From positions 4,907 through 68,906 of the forward strand of contig JAEWXO010000051.1 in NCBI GenBank assembly GCA_023458875.1: a DNA stretch of 64,000 nt, given 5' to 3'. Below are positions 28,857-39,622 of this stretch, one piece after another. This DNA comes from Bacillota bacterium. Its GTDB lineage: Bacteria; Bacillota; Clostridia; Oscillospirales; Ruminococcaceae. Both the position numbers and the translations under genes were made by a program. How positions within the stretch are numbered: the first letter of the stretch is position 1; the number at the start of each line of letters is the position of its first letter. The notes under the pieces are model-generated. The model was not told the origin of the DNA. It saw only the letters and a list, made by a program, of their open reading frames with translations, and ran no database searches.

Positions 28857-29583
28857 TAATATTATGGCCGCAGAGACATCTGACAAAAAAAGAGTTTATT
28901 TTTATGAATGCGACTACTGCGGTCGCTTAAAAATATCAGAAATTCTGAAGCTTGCAGCCGAACTGGCCGGTCATGATTATACTCAAAAAGGCTTCTCTCA
29001 CGAATTTCTGTGGGAAAGAGACATGGTTTTTCTTGTTTCAAAGGTAAGCTTTCATATATTCGAGTACCCGCAAAGTCAGCAGGTGATAATTTCTTCAACG
29101 TGGGAAAAGGAAACCAAGGGTGCATTATTCATGAGGGAATTCGATATAAAAGATGAAAGCGGAAAGCTTCTTGTACAGGGAATAAGCGGATGGATTCTGG
29201 TTAATCCTAAGACAAGAAGAATAATTAAACCGTCAGCCTTTAATTTCGATATGCCTAAGATAAATGACAGAACAAATGCAGCTGTTCCGGTAGGAAAAAT
29301 AAAATCAGAAAATCCTGTTTTTGCAGGCAGCAGAGAAATAAGAAAATCAGATCTTGATGCAAACGGACATGTCTATAATGCAGTATATGCAGATATGGCT
29401 ATTGATTTTATTTCTGAACAGACATACGAGCAGAGTGTTGATAATTTCAGAATTGATTATATAAGTGAAGCAAAGCTTGGGGATATAATCGATATATATG
29501 TATCAGAACATGAAAATAAACTGACAGTAACAGGGACAATAAATGAAAAAATCTGTTTTGATACAGAATTTATATATAAATAA
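28849..29583 (+). CDS. Acyl-ACP thioesterase
   Basis: A 244-residue FatA/FatB-like thioesterase with two hotdog domains. The N-terminal domain has YECDYCGRLKISEILKLAAELAGHDY and a central helix region; the C-terminal domain carries the catalytic set SDLDANGHVYNAVYADMAIDF (D-x-N-x-H). It releases fatty acids from acyl carrier protein in the cytoplasm. The start overlaps serS by 8 bases, so translation is probably coupled. Confidence 0.9.
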   Translation: MNNNIMAAETSDKKRVYFYECDYCGRLKISEILKLAAELAGHDYTQKGFSHEFLWERDMVFLVSKVSFHIFEYPQSQQVIISSTWEKETKGALFMREFDIKDESGKLLVQGISGWILVNPKTRRIIKPSAFNFDMPKINDRTNAAVPVGKIKSENPVFAGSREIRKSDLDANGHVYNAVYADMAIDFISEQTYEQSVDNFRIDYISEAKLGDIIDIYVSEHENKLTVTGTINEKICFDTEFIYK

Positions 29584-29623
29584 TTGAAGGTTTTATTTAA
29601 AAATATAAAATTATTTTTAATGC

Positions 29624-29652
29624 TTGACAAAACAATCAAAATAGAGTATTCT
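29624..29652 (+). promoter_or_regulatory. Sigma-A promoter for guaB
   Basis: TTGACA (29624-29629), 17-base spacer, TATTCT (29647-29652), followed by a short leader to the guaB start. No riboswitch-like structure is visible in this leader. Confidence 0.75.
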
Positions 29653-29657
29653 AATAG

Positions 29658-31166
<1,509 letters not shown>

Positions 31167-31174
31167 TAAATACA

Positions 31175-31206
31175 AAAAACACGGTTTTCGAACCGTGTTT
31201 TTTTGT
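31175..31206 (+). terminator. guaB terminator with a UUCG loop
   Basis: ACACGGTT-TTCG-AACCGTGT with flanking A and T runs; seven T follow the stem. Confidence 0.9.
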
Positions 31207-31371
31207 ATCCTTTTATAATACTTTGTGTTGCGCCATGCCCTAATTATGCATAGTATATAATGAGCCTGATAATCGTAATTACATGTTTAAAATCTTTATT
31301 TATGGCAATGATATAACCATAAAGCTTTAAAACATAAAATCAAAAAAAAGGCATATTAAGGGGTGTTAATT

Positions 31372-31719
31372 ATGGCAGTCAGACGAGGTGAAATATACTA
31401 TGCAGATTTAAGCCCTGTTGTAGGCTCGGAGCAGGGCGGAGTAAGACCGGTACTTATAGTTCAGAATGACGTTGGGAATAAACACAGTCCTACAGTCATA
31501 GCTGCAGCAATAACGAGTCAGAGAGATAAGGCAAAGCTTCCTACTCACATAGAGCTTAACGCACTCAAATATGGTCTTGCAAAGGACAGTGTTGTGCTTC
31601 TTGAACAAATACGTACCATTGACAAACGTCGTCTTAAAGAGCGCATGGGAGAGCTTGATAATACATCCATGCACAAGGTAAATGACGCATTGTCAATAAG
31701 TTTCGGTCTTAAAAGCTAA
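31372..31719 (+). CDS. ndoA: MazF/NdoA-type endoribonuclease toxin, without an adjacent antitoxin gene
   Basis: A 115-residue protein very like B. subtilis NdoA (EndoA): [20 protein letters not shown] followed by [10 protein letters not shown], then [21 protein letters not shown] and [19 protein letters not shown]. It would cleave mRNA at a short U-rich site. The ATG at 31372 is 8 bases after AAGGGG; an in-frame GTG at 31363 overlaps that site. In Bacillus the gene follows ndoAI (antitoxin) and alr. Here the 165 bases upstream contain only the guaB terminator and a leader, and nothing downstream encodes an antitoxin, so the partner is elsewhere or lost. Confidence 0.93.
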   Translation: MAVRRGEIYYADLSPVVGSEQGGVRPVLIVQNDVGNKHSPTVIAAAITSQRDKAKLPTHIELNALKYGLAKDSVVLLEQIRTIDKRRLKERMGELDNTSMHKVNDALSISFGLKS

Positions 31720-31723
31720 AATT

Positions 31724-31760
31724 AATCCGGACAGATATAGATATTTGTCCGGATTTTTAA
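31724..31760. terminator. Terminator between mazF and the P-type ATPase
   Basis: AATCCGGACA...TGTCCGGAT followed by TTTTT, between convergent genes. Confidence 0.85.
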
Positions 31761-31791
31761 TTTCATATTAAAATAAAAAGTTTAAAAAGTT

Positions 31792-34425
31792 CTATTTATT
31801 GTTAAAGTTGAAAAAGCAGTTGATTATCGGTATAACTGCGGAAAATGCAAGAGGGACGACAAGGCATTTTCCTGAAAGTGCGGTCGTTGTAAATATGCTT
31901 CCGAGCGGAGGAAAATATATTGAAAGAGTTATTACAATAACGGACGTCAGTACAGCTATCAGGAGCTTCGGGTTGTTAAAATATTTAACGGTAAATATAT
32001 TGCCGGTTTCGGATTTGCATTCAAATACATGTATAAGCTGTGAGGCTATAAGTGTAAGAAGTGCGGCAGTTCTTGCATGCTGCAAACTACCGGTCATTCT
32101 GAAGACTGTCGAAAAGCTGCCAAGCGTACATATTCCTATCATTATACCACGGAATATTATTCTGCCCATAAGTCCGCCGGAAAAAAAGCTGTCTGTTGAT
32201 TTACGCGGTGATTTTTTCATTTCGTTTTCATCAAGCGGCTCCATTCCCAGTGCTATTGCAGGGAGTCCGTCAGTTATAAGGTTTACAAGAAGAAGCTGTG
32301 TCGGAAGAAGTACAATCGGAAACCCCATGAGTATTCCGGCAAACATGGTTATGACCTCTCCTATATTGCATGAAAGAAGGTAGCGTACAAATTTTCTTAT
32401 GTTTGAATAAATGCAACGTCCCTGTTCAACGGCACGTACAAGTGTTGCAAAATTATCGTCAAGAAGTATAACGTCAGCTGCCTGCTTTGTAACGTCGGTT
32501 CCCGTAATGCCCATTGAAACACCGACGTTTGCTTCCTTTATTGCAGGTGCGTCGTTTACTCCATCACCTGTCATAGTAACTATATGTCCCTTTTTTTTAT
32601 AGGCCTTTACAAGTCTGAGCTTGTGTGACGGGTTAACCCTGGCATAAACCGAATAGTCTTCTATAGTATCAAGCAGCTCCTGTTCGCTTAGCCTGTCAAG
32701 CTCGTCACCGGTTATGGCTTTTTTGTGTCTTAATATGCCCGCCTGCTTTGCAATGGCAACAGCAGTATTTTTATGGTCCCCGGTTATCATTACTGTTTCT
32801 ATATTTGCATACTTACATGTGCGTATAGCTTTTCTTGCTTCTTCACGTATCGGGTCGATCATGCCTGTAAGTCCCGTAAAAACCATTCCGTAGTCGCAGT
32901 TTTCAACATTGTCACATTCCTTTGTTGAAAACGCCAGAACCCTGAGCGCCAGGTCTGAATATTCACAGACTTTTTTTTCAATGAGCTTACGGACCGATGG
33001 TGTGAGCGGACGTATTTCACCGTTTAAATCTATAAACGAGCATTTTTTAAGTATTACATCTGGTGCACCTTTTGATATGTATTTCTTTGTTCCGTTGTCA
33101 GACTGTACGGTAACTGTCATGCATCTTGTTTCCGAATCAAACGGTATTTCACCGACGATTTTATATTTATCCATGAGATTTTCAGCTCGGATATTTCCCT
33201 TTGCTGCAGCAATAAGCAGTGCTATTTCAGTCGGATCACCTGCTGTATTCCATTCCCCTGAGGATTTTACAGAGGCACGGTTACGGCTGTTTATACTATG
33301 CGGTGTTGAAATTTTTGCATTATTGCAAAGTACGCATGATAAAAGCAGACTTTTAAGTGAAGGAATGCTTAAGGGATTTGTCATATTTCCCTCAGATGAC
33401 TTTATTCCGCCGGATATCCTGTACCCTTTACCTTCAAAAGTGAAATCCTCAAGATTTGTAAAAATATTTGTAACGGTCATACGGTTTTCCGTTATTGTTC
33501 CTGTTTTGTCAGTGCAGATAACGGATGTACAGCCTAAAGTTTCTACGGAATGAAGTCTGTTTACAAGCGCCTTTTGCCTGAGCATCCTGTTTACTGCGAG
33601 TGCAAGGGCTATCGTTACGGTGGCAGGAAGTCCTTCAGGAATAGCCGCAATGGCTATAGTAATGCCTGTCATAAGCATAGTGAAGATTTCTTCACCTCGG
33701 AGTAATCCGGCAAGAAAAACTATAATGCATACTGCAATACACAGAAGGGCAACTGATTTTCCGAGCTCGGCAAGACGTTTCTGAAGAGGTGTAAGCTCCT
33801 CTTCAATGTTTGATATCATGTCCGATATATTACCCATCTGTGTACCTGTTCCTGTTGCAATTACCTTTGCACAGGCATGGCCTTTTGTTATGACAGTTCC
33901 GGCATACAGAATATTCGGTTTGTTTAACTGATTATCAGTATCAGAAATACTGCCCGGAGCTTTAGGCACAGCAACAGGCTCACCTGTAAGAATTGATTCA
34001 TCCGCAAATACACCGGTTGATTTTATTATAACACAGTCGGCAGGTATTCTGTCACCTGTTTCAAGTTCAATTATATCACTTGTGACCAGTTCATCGGCGT
34101 TTATAGCTGTAAGCTTTCCGTCACGGTATACACGTGCAGTAGGGGATGTGATTTTTTTTAATGCTTCAAGTGTTTTTTCTGTTTTATACTCCTGAATAAA
34201 TCCGAGTATTGCATTTAGCAGGACTATTAAAATAATAGTCACCGAGTCATATATTTCCCCTAGCATTACCGAAATAACTGTAGCTATGAGCAATATGGCG
34301 ACCATTATATCTTTGAACTGGTTTAAAAATATTTTCACAGGTTTTGATTTTTTGTCTTCTGAAAACGTATTGTATCCGTTTTTATCAAGAAGCTTTTGTG
34401 CTTCGGCTGTTGTTAATCCTGTCAA
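31792..34425 (-). CDS. Calcium-transporting P-type ATPase
   Basis: An 877-residue P2A-type ATPase: N-terminal cation ATPase domain (GLTTAEAQKLLDKNGYN), actuator domain with LTGEPVAV (TGE), M4 with IAAIPEGLPATVTIALA, phosphorylation site ICTDKTGTITENRMTVT, nucleotide-binding KGAPD, and MTGDGVNDAPAIKEANVGVSMG. M5-M6 have NIGEVITMF and LLVNLITDGLPAIALGM; the Glu, Asn and Asp in these are typical Ca2+ site residues of SERCA-like and bacterial Ca2+ pumps. It likely exports Ca2+ (Mn2+ is possible). It stands alone on the minus strand, against the local replication direction. Confidence 0.93.
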   Translation of the reverse strand: MTGLTTAEAQKLLDKNGYNTFSEDKKSKPVKIFLNQFKDIMVAILLIATVISVMLGEIYDSVTIILIVLLNAILGFIQEYKTEKTLEALKKITSPTARVYRDGKLTAINADELVTSDIIELETGDRIPADCVIIKSTGVFADESILTGEPVAVPKAPGSISDTDNQLNKPNILYAGTVITKGHACAKVIATGTGTQMGNISDMISNIEEELTPLQKRLAELGKSVALLCIAVCIIVFLAGLLRGEEIFTMLMTGITIAIAAIPEGLPATVTIALALAVNRMLRQKALVNRLHSVETLGCTSVICTDKTGTITENRMTVTNIFTNLEDFTFEGKGYRISGGIKSSEGNMTNPLSIPSLKSLLLSCVLCNNAKISTPHSINSRNRASVKSSGEWNTAGDPTEIALLIAAAKGNIRAENLMDKYKIVGEIPFDSETRCMTVTVQSDNGTKKYISKGAPDVILKKCSFIDLNGEIRPLTPSVRKLIEKKVCEYSDLALRVLAFSTKECDNVENCDYGMVFTGLTGMIDPIREEARKAIRTCKYANIETVMITGDHKNTAVAIAKQAGILRHKKAITGDELDRLSEQELLDTIEDYSVYARVNPSHKLRLVKAYKKKGHIVTMTGDGVNDAPAIKEANVGVSMGITGTDVTKQAADVILLDDNFATLVRAVEQGRCIYSNIRKFVRYLLSCNIGEVITMFAGILMGFPIVLLPTQLLLVNLITDGLPAIALGMEPLDENEMKKSPRKSTDSFFSGGLMGRIIFRGIMIGICTLGSFSTVFRMTGSLQHARTAALLTLIASQLIHVFECKSETGNIFTVKYFNNPKLLIAVLTSVIVITLSIYFPPLGSIFTTTALSGKCLVVPLAFSAVIPIINCFFNFNNK

Positions 34426-34439
34426 TGTACTGACCTCCT

Positions 34440-34980
34440 GTTATTTGTATGTCTTAGTTAAGATATATTCAGATAATAGGATAAGTATAACCGTTTTTAA
34501 CAATAATACCGATTGTTTGTTAAGTGTTGAAAACTCTGTGGAAAGTGTGGAGAAACTCAAAAAACATAATCTAAAAGAATTATTTTTCACATAATATTTT
34601 GCAAATTTTATAATGTTAACTACTAAACCAACAGTTAACAGAGCAAATTGGTGTTGAAAGTCTGTTAACGAAATGAAATAGTTTTAAACAAAGAAAATGA
34701 ATAATGTTTAAAAATTCGTTGAATTTATATTCAATTCTAAAATTTCTGATGTAATATTAATGTACTAATAATTACAGAATTATTTTAAAATGTAATAAAT
34801 TTAAACAATAATAAAGAGTTATTGGTTTAATGATTTTTAACATTAAACTGGAGCTATATTTTTTGAATCTGGAATGATAGGAAAAAATAAAGTTTATAAA
34901 CTGTAAAATAATTGATTTATAAATATTTTGATGGTATAATTAAACTATTACATTATGAAAGCAAAAAATTATATGAATAA
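34440..34980. other. Gene-free region with DnaA-box-like motifs resembling oriC
   Basis: About 560 bases without a gene. It holds TGTTGAAAA (34525-34533), the tandem TGTGGAAAG and TGTGGAGAA (34537-34554), a second TGTTGAAAG near 34653, three GTTAAC palindromes (34615-34670) and several gtttaaa stretches, all motif types also found in the dnaA-dnaN gap. It could be an auxiliary DnaA-binding site, an old origin fragment, or simply A/T-rich DNA. Confidence 0.4.
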
Positions 34981-34987
34981 AAATTTA

Positions 34988-35815
34988 TTACCGGCATTGA
35001 CTTCTCGGTTTTTTAATGCCCAATAATTTCTCGGCATTTTTATAAAAAATAAGCTCCTTCTCCTCATCTGAAATATTAAGAGCATTTATCATTTTTATTT
35101 CATTCAACGGTGTATCCCATGGGCAGTCGCTGCCGAAAAGTATTCTGTCTGCTCCGTGTTTTTTTATTATTCTTGTAAGCTGCTCCTGAGAAATCTGGCC
35201 GGCAATAACGGATACATCAAAAAACAGGTTTCCTTTCTTTCCTGCAAGATATTCTTCAACGAGATCCCATTTGTACATACTGCCGCCGTGTGCGAGTATC
35301 ATGGTCATCTGCGGAACACGGTCAAATGCACGTGCTGCAGCATCTGGCATACAGTGGATGTTATCAGGTGAAAGAGGGTCGTAGCCTGAATGGATAAGTA
35401 CAGGCAGGTCAAGCTCTGCACATTTCTTATAAACAGGTATTACATTTTCATCATCAACGTAAAAATCCTGATAGTCAGGATGGAGCTTTATACCGTACAG
35501 CCCAAGGTCCTTTATTCGTTCAAGCTCCTCAAAAACTTCTTCAGCCATAGGGTGCACACTTCCGAATGAATAGAAAAAGCCGTTATTTTGTGAAGCGGCC
35601 CAGTTGTTTATAGTTGTCTGCTGGCTTGGCTTTGTAGCGACAGGGAGCAGTACAGCACCGGAAATGTTACATTCTGTGAGTTTGTTTTTTAGTCCGGCAA
35701 TTGTCCCGTCTGTTACCGGCTTCAATCCTGTTTTTTCAGCTGTAGCTGAAAGCTTGCTCATGGCACGTTCTGCAATATTATCCGCAAATGCATGAACGTG
35801 AAAATCAATATACAT
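34988..35815 (-). CDS. Amidohydrolase family protein (TIM-barrel metal-dependent hydrolase)
   Basis: A 275-residue amidohydrolase_2 protein: metal motif DFHVHAF at the N-terminus, GIKLHPDYQDFYVD, PVLIHSGYDP, MILAHGGSMYKWDLV and FGSDCPWDTPLNEIK, giving the expected His/Asp metal ligands. Related enzymes include decarboxylases and lactone hydrolases; the substrate is unknown. I use the ATG at 35815 (MYIDFHVH), preceded by AAAGGA, instead of the longer frame that extends to 35917, because homology starts there. Confidence 0.88.
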   Translation of the reverse strand: MYIDFHVHAFADNIAERAMSKLSATAEKTGLKPVTDGTIAGLKNKLTECNISGAVLLPVATKPSQQTTINNWAASQNNGFFYSFGSVHPMAEEVFEELERIKDLGLYGIKLHPDYQDFYVDDENVIPVYKKCAELDLPVLIHSGYDPLSPDNIHCMPDAAARAFDRVPQMTMILAHGGSMYKWDLVEEYLAGKKGNLFFDVSVIAGQISQEQLTRIIKKHGADRILFGSDCPWDTPLNEIKMINALNISDEEKELIFYKNAEKLLGIKKPRSQCR

Positions 35816-36066
35816 GATATAATCATTCCTTTCATTTATAATTATATCATATAGTTGTATTCTGTTCAATATTGACTGTCGTAAAATCTGGAATACAATA
35901 CCCAGATTAAATAACAAAAAACCTTGTATTTCCTGAGTCTGTAAAGAACTGTAATATGAATTTTCAGGCTGAAAGCATTCTCAACAAAAAGGAATAAAAG
36001 AAAATAGTAAAATTGCTGAAGTTAAGAAAATTGTAAAAAAAAATGTCGATTTTTACGCAAATTATA

Positions 36067-36112
36067 CGTTTATATATACAGAGCAAAAAATTATGCTCTG
36101 TATATATAAACG
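36067..36112. repeat. Perfect 19-bp inverted repeat
   Basis: The arms (36067-36085 and 36094-36112; core ACAGAGCA / TGCTCTGT with long alternating T/A flanks) are exact complements around an 8-base loop AAAAATTA. It is followed directly by GGAGGGG, which looks like a ribosome site. There is no T-tract, so it is not an obvious terminator. Confidence 0.8.
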
Positions 36113-36281
36113 GAGGGGAAGCAATCATTATTTCAGTTACGGTATCAGAATTCGTTCTGAAAATTACATCACGAACATAAGAAAACGATAACCAGAGCTA
36201 CTTGTAGATGAAATTAATGATTATGTGCGAGTGTTAGAATATGTAGTAGGTCCGTCTGTACCTTCAATCGAAAGGGGCTGA
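36111..36281 (+). pseudogene. Possible decayed small gene
   Basis: One frame reads SNHYFSYGIRIRSEN, then YITNIRKR, a TAA at 36189, then PELLVDEINDYVRVLEYVVG and SVPSIERG before a TGA at 36279. The composition looks protein-like on both sides of the stop, and an RBS-like GGAGGGG stands at its head. No family is recognised and no start codon is clear. It may be a broken ORF or chance. Confidence 0.25.
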
Positions 36282-36570
36282 AATCCAGTTATAATTGATT
36301 ATACGGTCATGTCAGTAATTCAATCGGTATATATCGTTTGAAAAAATTTAGCAATCAGAAATGCTTTTTAATCAAGTGGTTATATGGCTCGTTTATAATA
36401 CAAAGTTTAAATAAAATCATTAATTTTTCGTATTTGTTATTTAACAAGTGATTTCTGTTACATACAATACCGGTAGAGGAAAATTAAAGATATTATTTAA
36501 AAGATAACCTTAAGTGAGTTAAAAAATATATAAAACAACCCGGATTATAAGCAAGGCTGAAAATAAAATA

Positions 36571-36629
36571 TATAAATGTCAAAGGAAATAGTTGGATAAA
36601 AAGATGCGGTTTTTCCTTTGGCATTTATA
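36571..36629. repeat. 18-bp inverted repeat
   Basis: Arms 36571-36588 and 36612-36629 pair over 18 positions with one G-T pair (core TGTCAAAGGAAA / TTTCCTTTGGCA), with a 23-base loop. No gene ends nearby, so it is not an evident terminator; it may be a MITE-like relic or a small RNA. Confidence 0.65.
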
Positions 36630-36784
36630 ATTTATCGTGCCTGTGTACACAGATATGGGATTTATCACTTATTGCAATGGTAACAGATGCTCTGAAAATA
36701 AGAAAGCGAAATATTTATTAAATATAACAACACAGAGCTTTGAAGCAAATAATAAAATAACAACAAAAAAATTTCAATTTACTA

Positions 36785-36813
36785 TTGCAATTTACTCTGA
36801 ATATTGTTAAAAT
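36785..36813 (+). promoter_or_regulatory. Promoter for the ferredoxin gene
   Basis: TTGCAA (36785-36790), 17-base spacer, TAAAAT (36808-36813), about 55 bases upstream of the ATG. Confidence 0.55.
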
Positions 36814-36839
36814 ATTAGTTGTAGATATTAACGAAATAA

Positions 36840-37040
<201 letters not shown>

Positions 37041-37062
37041 TTAAATACATCATTTAAGGATA

Positions 37063-37104
37063 ATGATCTCTGAAGTAAAGCTTTAGGGGTCTTTATTTTT
37101 GCAT
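37063..37104 (+). terminator. Ferredoxin terminator
   Basis: GATCTCTGAAG pairs with CTTTAGGGGTC, allowing G-U pairs, around a TAAAG loop, then TTTATTTTT. Confidence 0.65.
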
Positions 37105-37218
37105 TTTTTTATATAATAATAAACAACTGTAATATTTTCTATTGAATTATTGATAGAATAATGATAGAATATATATATGTACAAATATACAGGTCGGAAT
37201 CGAAACAGGAGGAAGTTC

Positions 37219-37803
37219 ATGAAAAAAAGAATTGCTATATTATCTCTTATTTGTATGCTTACAATAAGCAGTGCAGCAGGATGTAATGATAAGAAAAAAA
37301 CAAAGGTTATAACAAATACAGATGGTGCAATCGTAACTGAAAAAAAGGTTATTGAACCGGGTGTTGAGTATACCGCAAAGCTTGGCGAAGAATTCAAATA
37401 TGAAAAGAAGAATATTAATATCAAATTCCTGGAAATAGCTCAGACTGTAGAATCAAAAAACGACACGGTCAACTATGCATTTGTTTTTCAGGCAACAAAT
37501 AACGGATCTGAGGATATCACAATCTGGATGCTCGATGATTTCAGGATAACAGTAGACGGAAAACTTCTGACATATGATGAAATGTTCTCTGCACTTTCAG
37601 CTGCAAATGCTGCAATGGTATATCCTGATTATAAAAAATATGATTCAAAACTTGCTTCCGGTGAATCCATAACAGGGTTTGTTCCGTTTGAAATCACAGG
37701 TGACTGGCAGAATATGATTTTAGAATATACACCTGATTCTGAAAATTCAAATGATTACATCCGTTATGAAGTAAGTCACAGTGACGTAGTAAATAAATTT
37801 TAA
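37219..37803 (+). CDS. Lipoprotein with a DUF4352-like domain
   Basis: A 194-residue secreted lipoprotein: signal peptide MKKRIAILSLICMLTISSA followed by the lipobox-type AGC at about residue 22, a Lys/Thr linker, then an immunoglobulin-like domain (YTAKLGEEFKYEKKNINIKFLEI ... VFQATNNGSEDITIWMLDDFRI ... LASGESITGFVPFEI). The order of strands matches DUF4352-type extracellular domains. I use the ATG at 37219, which has AGGAGGAAG in front. Function unknown; it is probably surface anchored. Confidence 0.75.
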   Translation: MKKRIAILSLICMLTISSAAGCNDKKKTKVITNTDGAIVTEKKVIEPGVEYTAKLGEEFKYEKKNINIKFLEIAQTVESKNDTVNYAFVFQATNNGSEDITIWMLDDFRITVDGKLLTYDEMFSALSAANAAMVYPDYKKYDSKLASGESITGFVPFEITGDWQNMILEYTPDSENSNDYIRYEVSHSDVVNKF

Positions 37804-37814
37804 TGGTTAAAATA

Positions 37815-37861
37815 AAAAACTGTAATGAAAAGATTTAATTCCTTTCATTACAGTTTTTTTA
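37815..37861. terminator. Bidirectional terminator between lipoprotein and cyclophilin genes
   Basis: AAACTGTAATGAAA pairs with TTTCATTACAGTTT, with A and T runs on either side, serving both convergent genes. Confidence 0.85.
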
Positions 37862-37869
37862 TTTGTTTT

Positions 37870-38340
37870 TTATTCAATAGTAATTGATTTTATAACCTGT
37901 GGTTTTAACGGTTTATCAGAGCGGTCAGTATCTGAATCAGCTATTTCATCAACTGTTTCTATTCCCTCAACTACTTTTCCGAATGCAGCATATTGTCCGT
38001 CAAGATATGAAGCATCTTCATGCATTATGAAAAACTGTGAACCGGCTGAATCAGGCATTGAAGATCTTGCCATTGAAATTACGCCTCTTGTGTGTTTAAT
38101 ATCATTATCGACACCGTTTGAAGCAAATTCGCCTTTAATATTCCATCCTGGACCGCCCATACCTGTACCTTCAGGACAACCTCCCTGAATCATGAAGCCC
38201 GGAATAACTCTATGAAATATAAGACCATTATAAAAGCCCTGTGTAACAAGCTTTTCAAAATTGGCAACTGTTATAGGAGCCTTGTCAGGATAAAGCTCAA
38301 GTTTGATTTTTTTTCCGTTTTCCATTTCGATAACTACCAT
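37870..38340 (-). CDS. Peptidyl-prolyl cis-trans isomerase, cyclophilin type
   Basis: A 156-residue single-domain cyclophilin with YNGLIFHRVIPGFMIQGGCPEG, GEFASNG, RGVISMARS and SAGSQFFIMHEDASYLDGQYAAFGKVVEGI. The catalytic Arg and the QFF segment are present. No signal peptide is visible, so it is a cytoplasmic folding helper. The ATG at 38340 is preferred to the TTG directly upstream. Confidence 0.95.
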   Translation of the reverse strand: MVVIEMENGKKIKLELYPDKAPITVANFEKLVTQGFYNGLIFHRVIPGFMIQGGCPEGTGMGGPGWNIKGEFASNGVDNDIKHTRGVISMARSSMPDSAGSQFFIMHEDASYLDGQYAAFGKVVEGIETVDEIADSDTDRSDKPLKPQVIKSITIE

Positions 38341-38574
38341 CAATAAACTCTTTTCTCCGCAAATATTAGTTTTGTTTATTAGCTGTACACCTTTGCGGCG
38401 GTATATAACACAACATAGTATTATTATATAATATTTTTTATTTTATTGCAATGAATATATATATAAAATCAGTGAAAAATATATATGTTGCAGAAATCAA
38501 AATGAAAATTATTGAATAAGGTCGGCTGTTAATGCAGCATGACAGATTAAAATAACTGTGAAAGAAGTGATATA

Positions 38575-39618
38575 ATGTCTGGAGAATCATTCAGAAATAC
38601 ATTTATTTTTTCATCTCCGCCGTCTGTAAAGTCAGCAGCCAGCGTTGTGGGTGGAAAAGAAGCTGAGGGTCCGCTTGGAAAATACTTTGATATTTGCGAA
38701 GAGGATTCACATTTCGGTGAGGATTCATGGGAAAAAGCCGAGAGCAGGCTTCATAAAACCGCAGTTCAGACTGCACTGAAGAAAGCAAAGATAGATGCAA
38801 GCGAAGTTAATTTTATGTTTGCAGGTGATCTTATAAATCAATGCACCGGCACTACCTATGGTATAAGAGATTTCAATATACCTTTTTTAGGAATATACGG
38901 TGCGTGCTCTACAATGGCAGAGGGACTGCTGTTATCATCAATGATGGTAAGTTCAGGATATGCTAAATATTCATTGAATTCAACATCATCCCACTTTTCA
39001 ACGGCAGAAAAACAGTTCCGGTTTCCCTTGTCATACGGAGGCCAAAGGACGCCATCAGCACAGTGGACATGCACAGCCTCCGGTGCGGTTATATTGTCCG
39101 CCGAAAAATCAGCCCCCTATGTGCTTGGAGGTACAGTAGGAACGATAATTGATTTTGGTATTACAGACGCAAATAATATGGGCGCTGCTATGGCACCTGC
39201 AGCAGCGGACACGATAACCAGACATCTTGAAGCTACGGGGACATATCCGTCTGATTATGATGCAATTGTCACAGGTGACTTAGGGATAACAGGAAGCGAT
39301 ATTCTTTGTGATATTTTGCTTAAAGAGGGAACAGATATAAGAAACGTCCATAAAGACTGCGGAGTTATGATATTTGACGGAGATAAACAGGATACACATT
39401 CGGGAGGGTCCGGATGTGGTTGTTCTGCAAGTGTTTTATGCGGATACTTTATAAATAAAATACAATCAGGGGAAATCAATAATATTCTGTTTGCGGCAAC
39501 AGGCGCACTGATGTCTCCGATGATGGTACAGCAGGGAGAGTCTATTCCTTCGATATCACATCTGGTTCATATTTCTTCTGATATAAACTTCTATAACAAT
39601 AAAAAAACGGGGAATTAA
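38575..39618 (+). CDS. spoVAD: Stage V sporulation protein AD
   Basis: A 347-residue thiolase-fold protein (B. subtilis SpoVAD is about 338 residues): FIFSSPPSVKSAASVVGGKEAEGPLG, EDSWEKAESRLHKTAVQTAL, FAGDLINQCTGTTYGIRDFNIPFLGIYGACSTMAEGL and SGGSGCGCSASVLCGYF. It binds dipicolinic acid for uptake into the spore. A candidate sigma-G -35/-10 pair (TGAATA ... CATGACA, 38514-38543 region) precedes it, with weak support. spoVAE follows after 4 bases. Confidence 0.96.
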   Translation: MSGESFRNTFIFSSPPSVKSAASVVGGKEAEGPLGKYFDICEEDSHFGEDSWEKAESRLHKTAVQTALKKAKIDASEVNFMFAGDLINQCTGTTYGIRDFNIPFLGIYGACSTMAEGLLLSSMMVSSGYAKYSLNSTSSHFSTAEKQFRFPLSYGGQRTPSAQWTCTASGAVILSAEKSAPYVLGGTVGTIIDFGITDANNMGAAMAPAAADTITRHLEATGTYPSDYDAIVTGDLGITGSDILCDILLKEGTDIRNVHKDCGVMIFDGDKQDTHSGGSGCGCSASVLCGYFINKIQSGEINNILFAATGALMSPMMVQQGESIPSISHLVHISSDINFYNNKKTGN

Positions 39619-39622
39619 TGAT

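Larger units (their letters stand above)
35918..36784. other. Gene-poor region with two strong inverted repeats
   Basis: About 870 bases with no intact gene. It holds a perfect 19-bp inverted repeat (36067-36112), an open-frame remnant (36111-36281) and an 18-bp inverted repeat (36571-36629). The rest is A/T-rich, and I recognise nothing else in it. Confidence 0.6.

Noticed and set aside
37083..37424. 113-residue minus-strand frame
   Set aside because: It lies antisense to the lipoprotein signal region and is a Ser/Phe-rich shadow of an A-rich strand.
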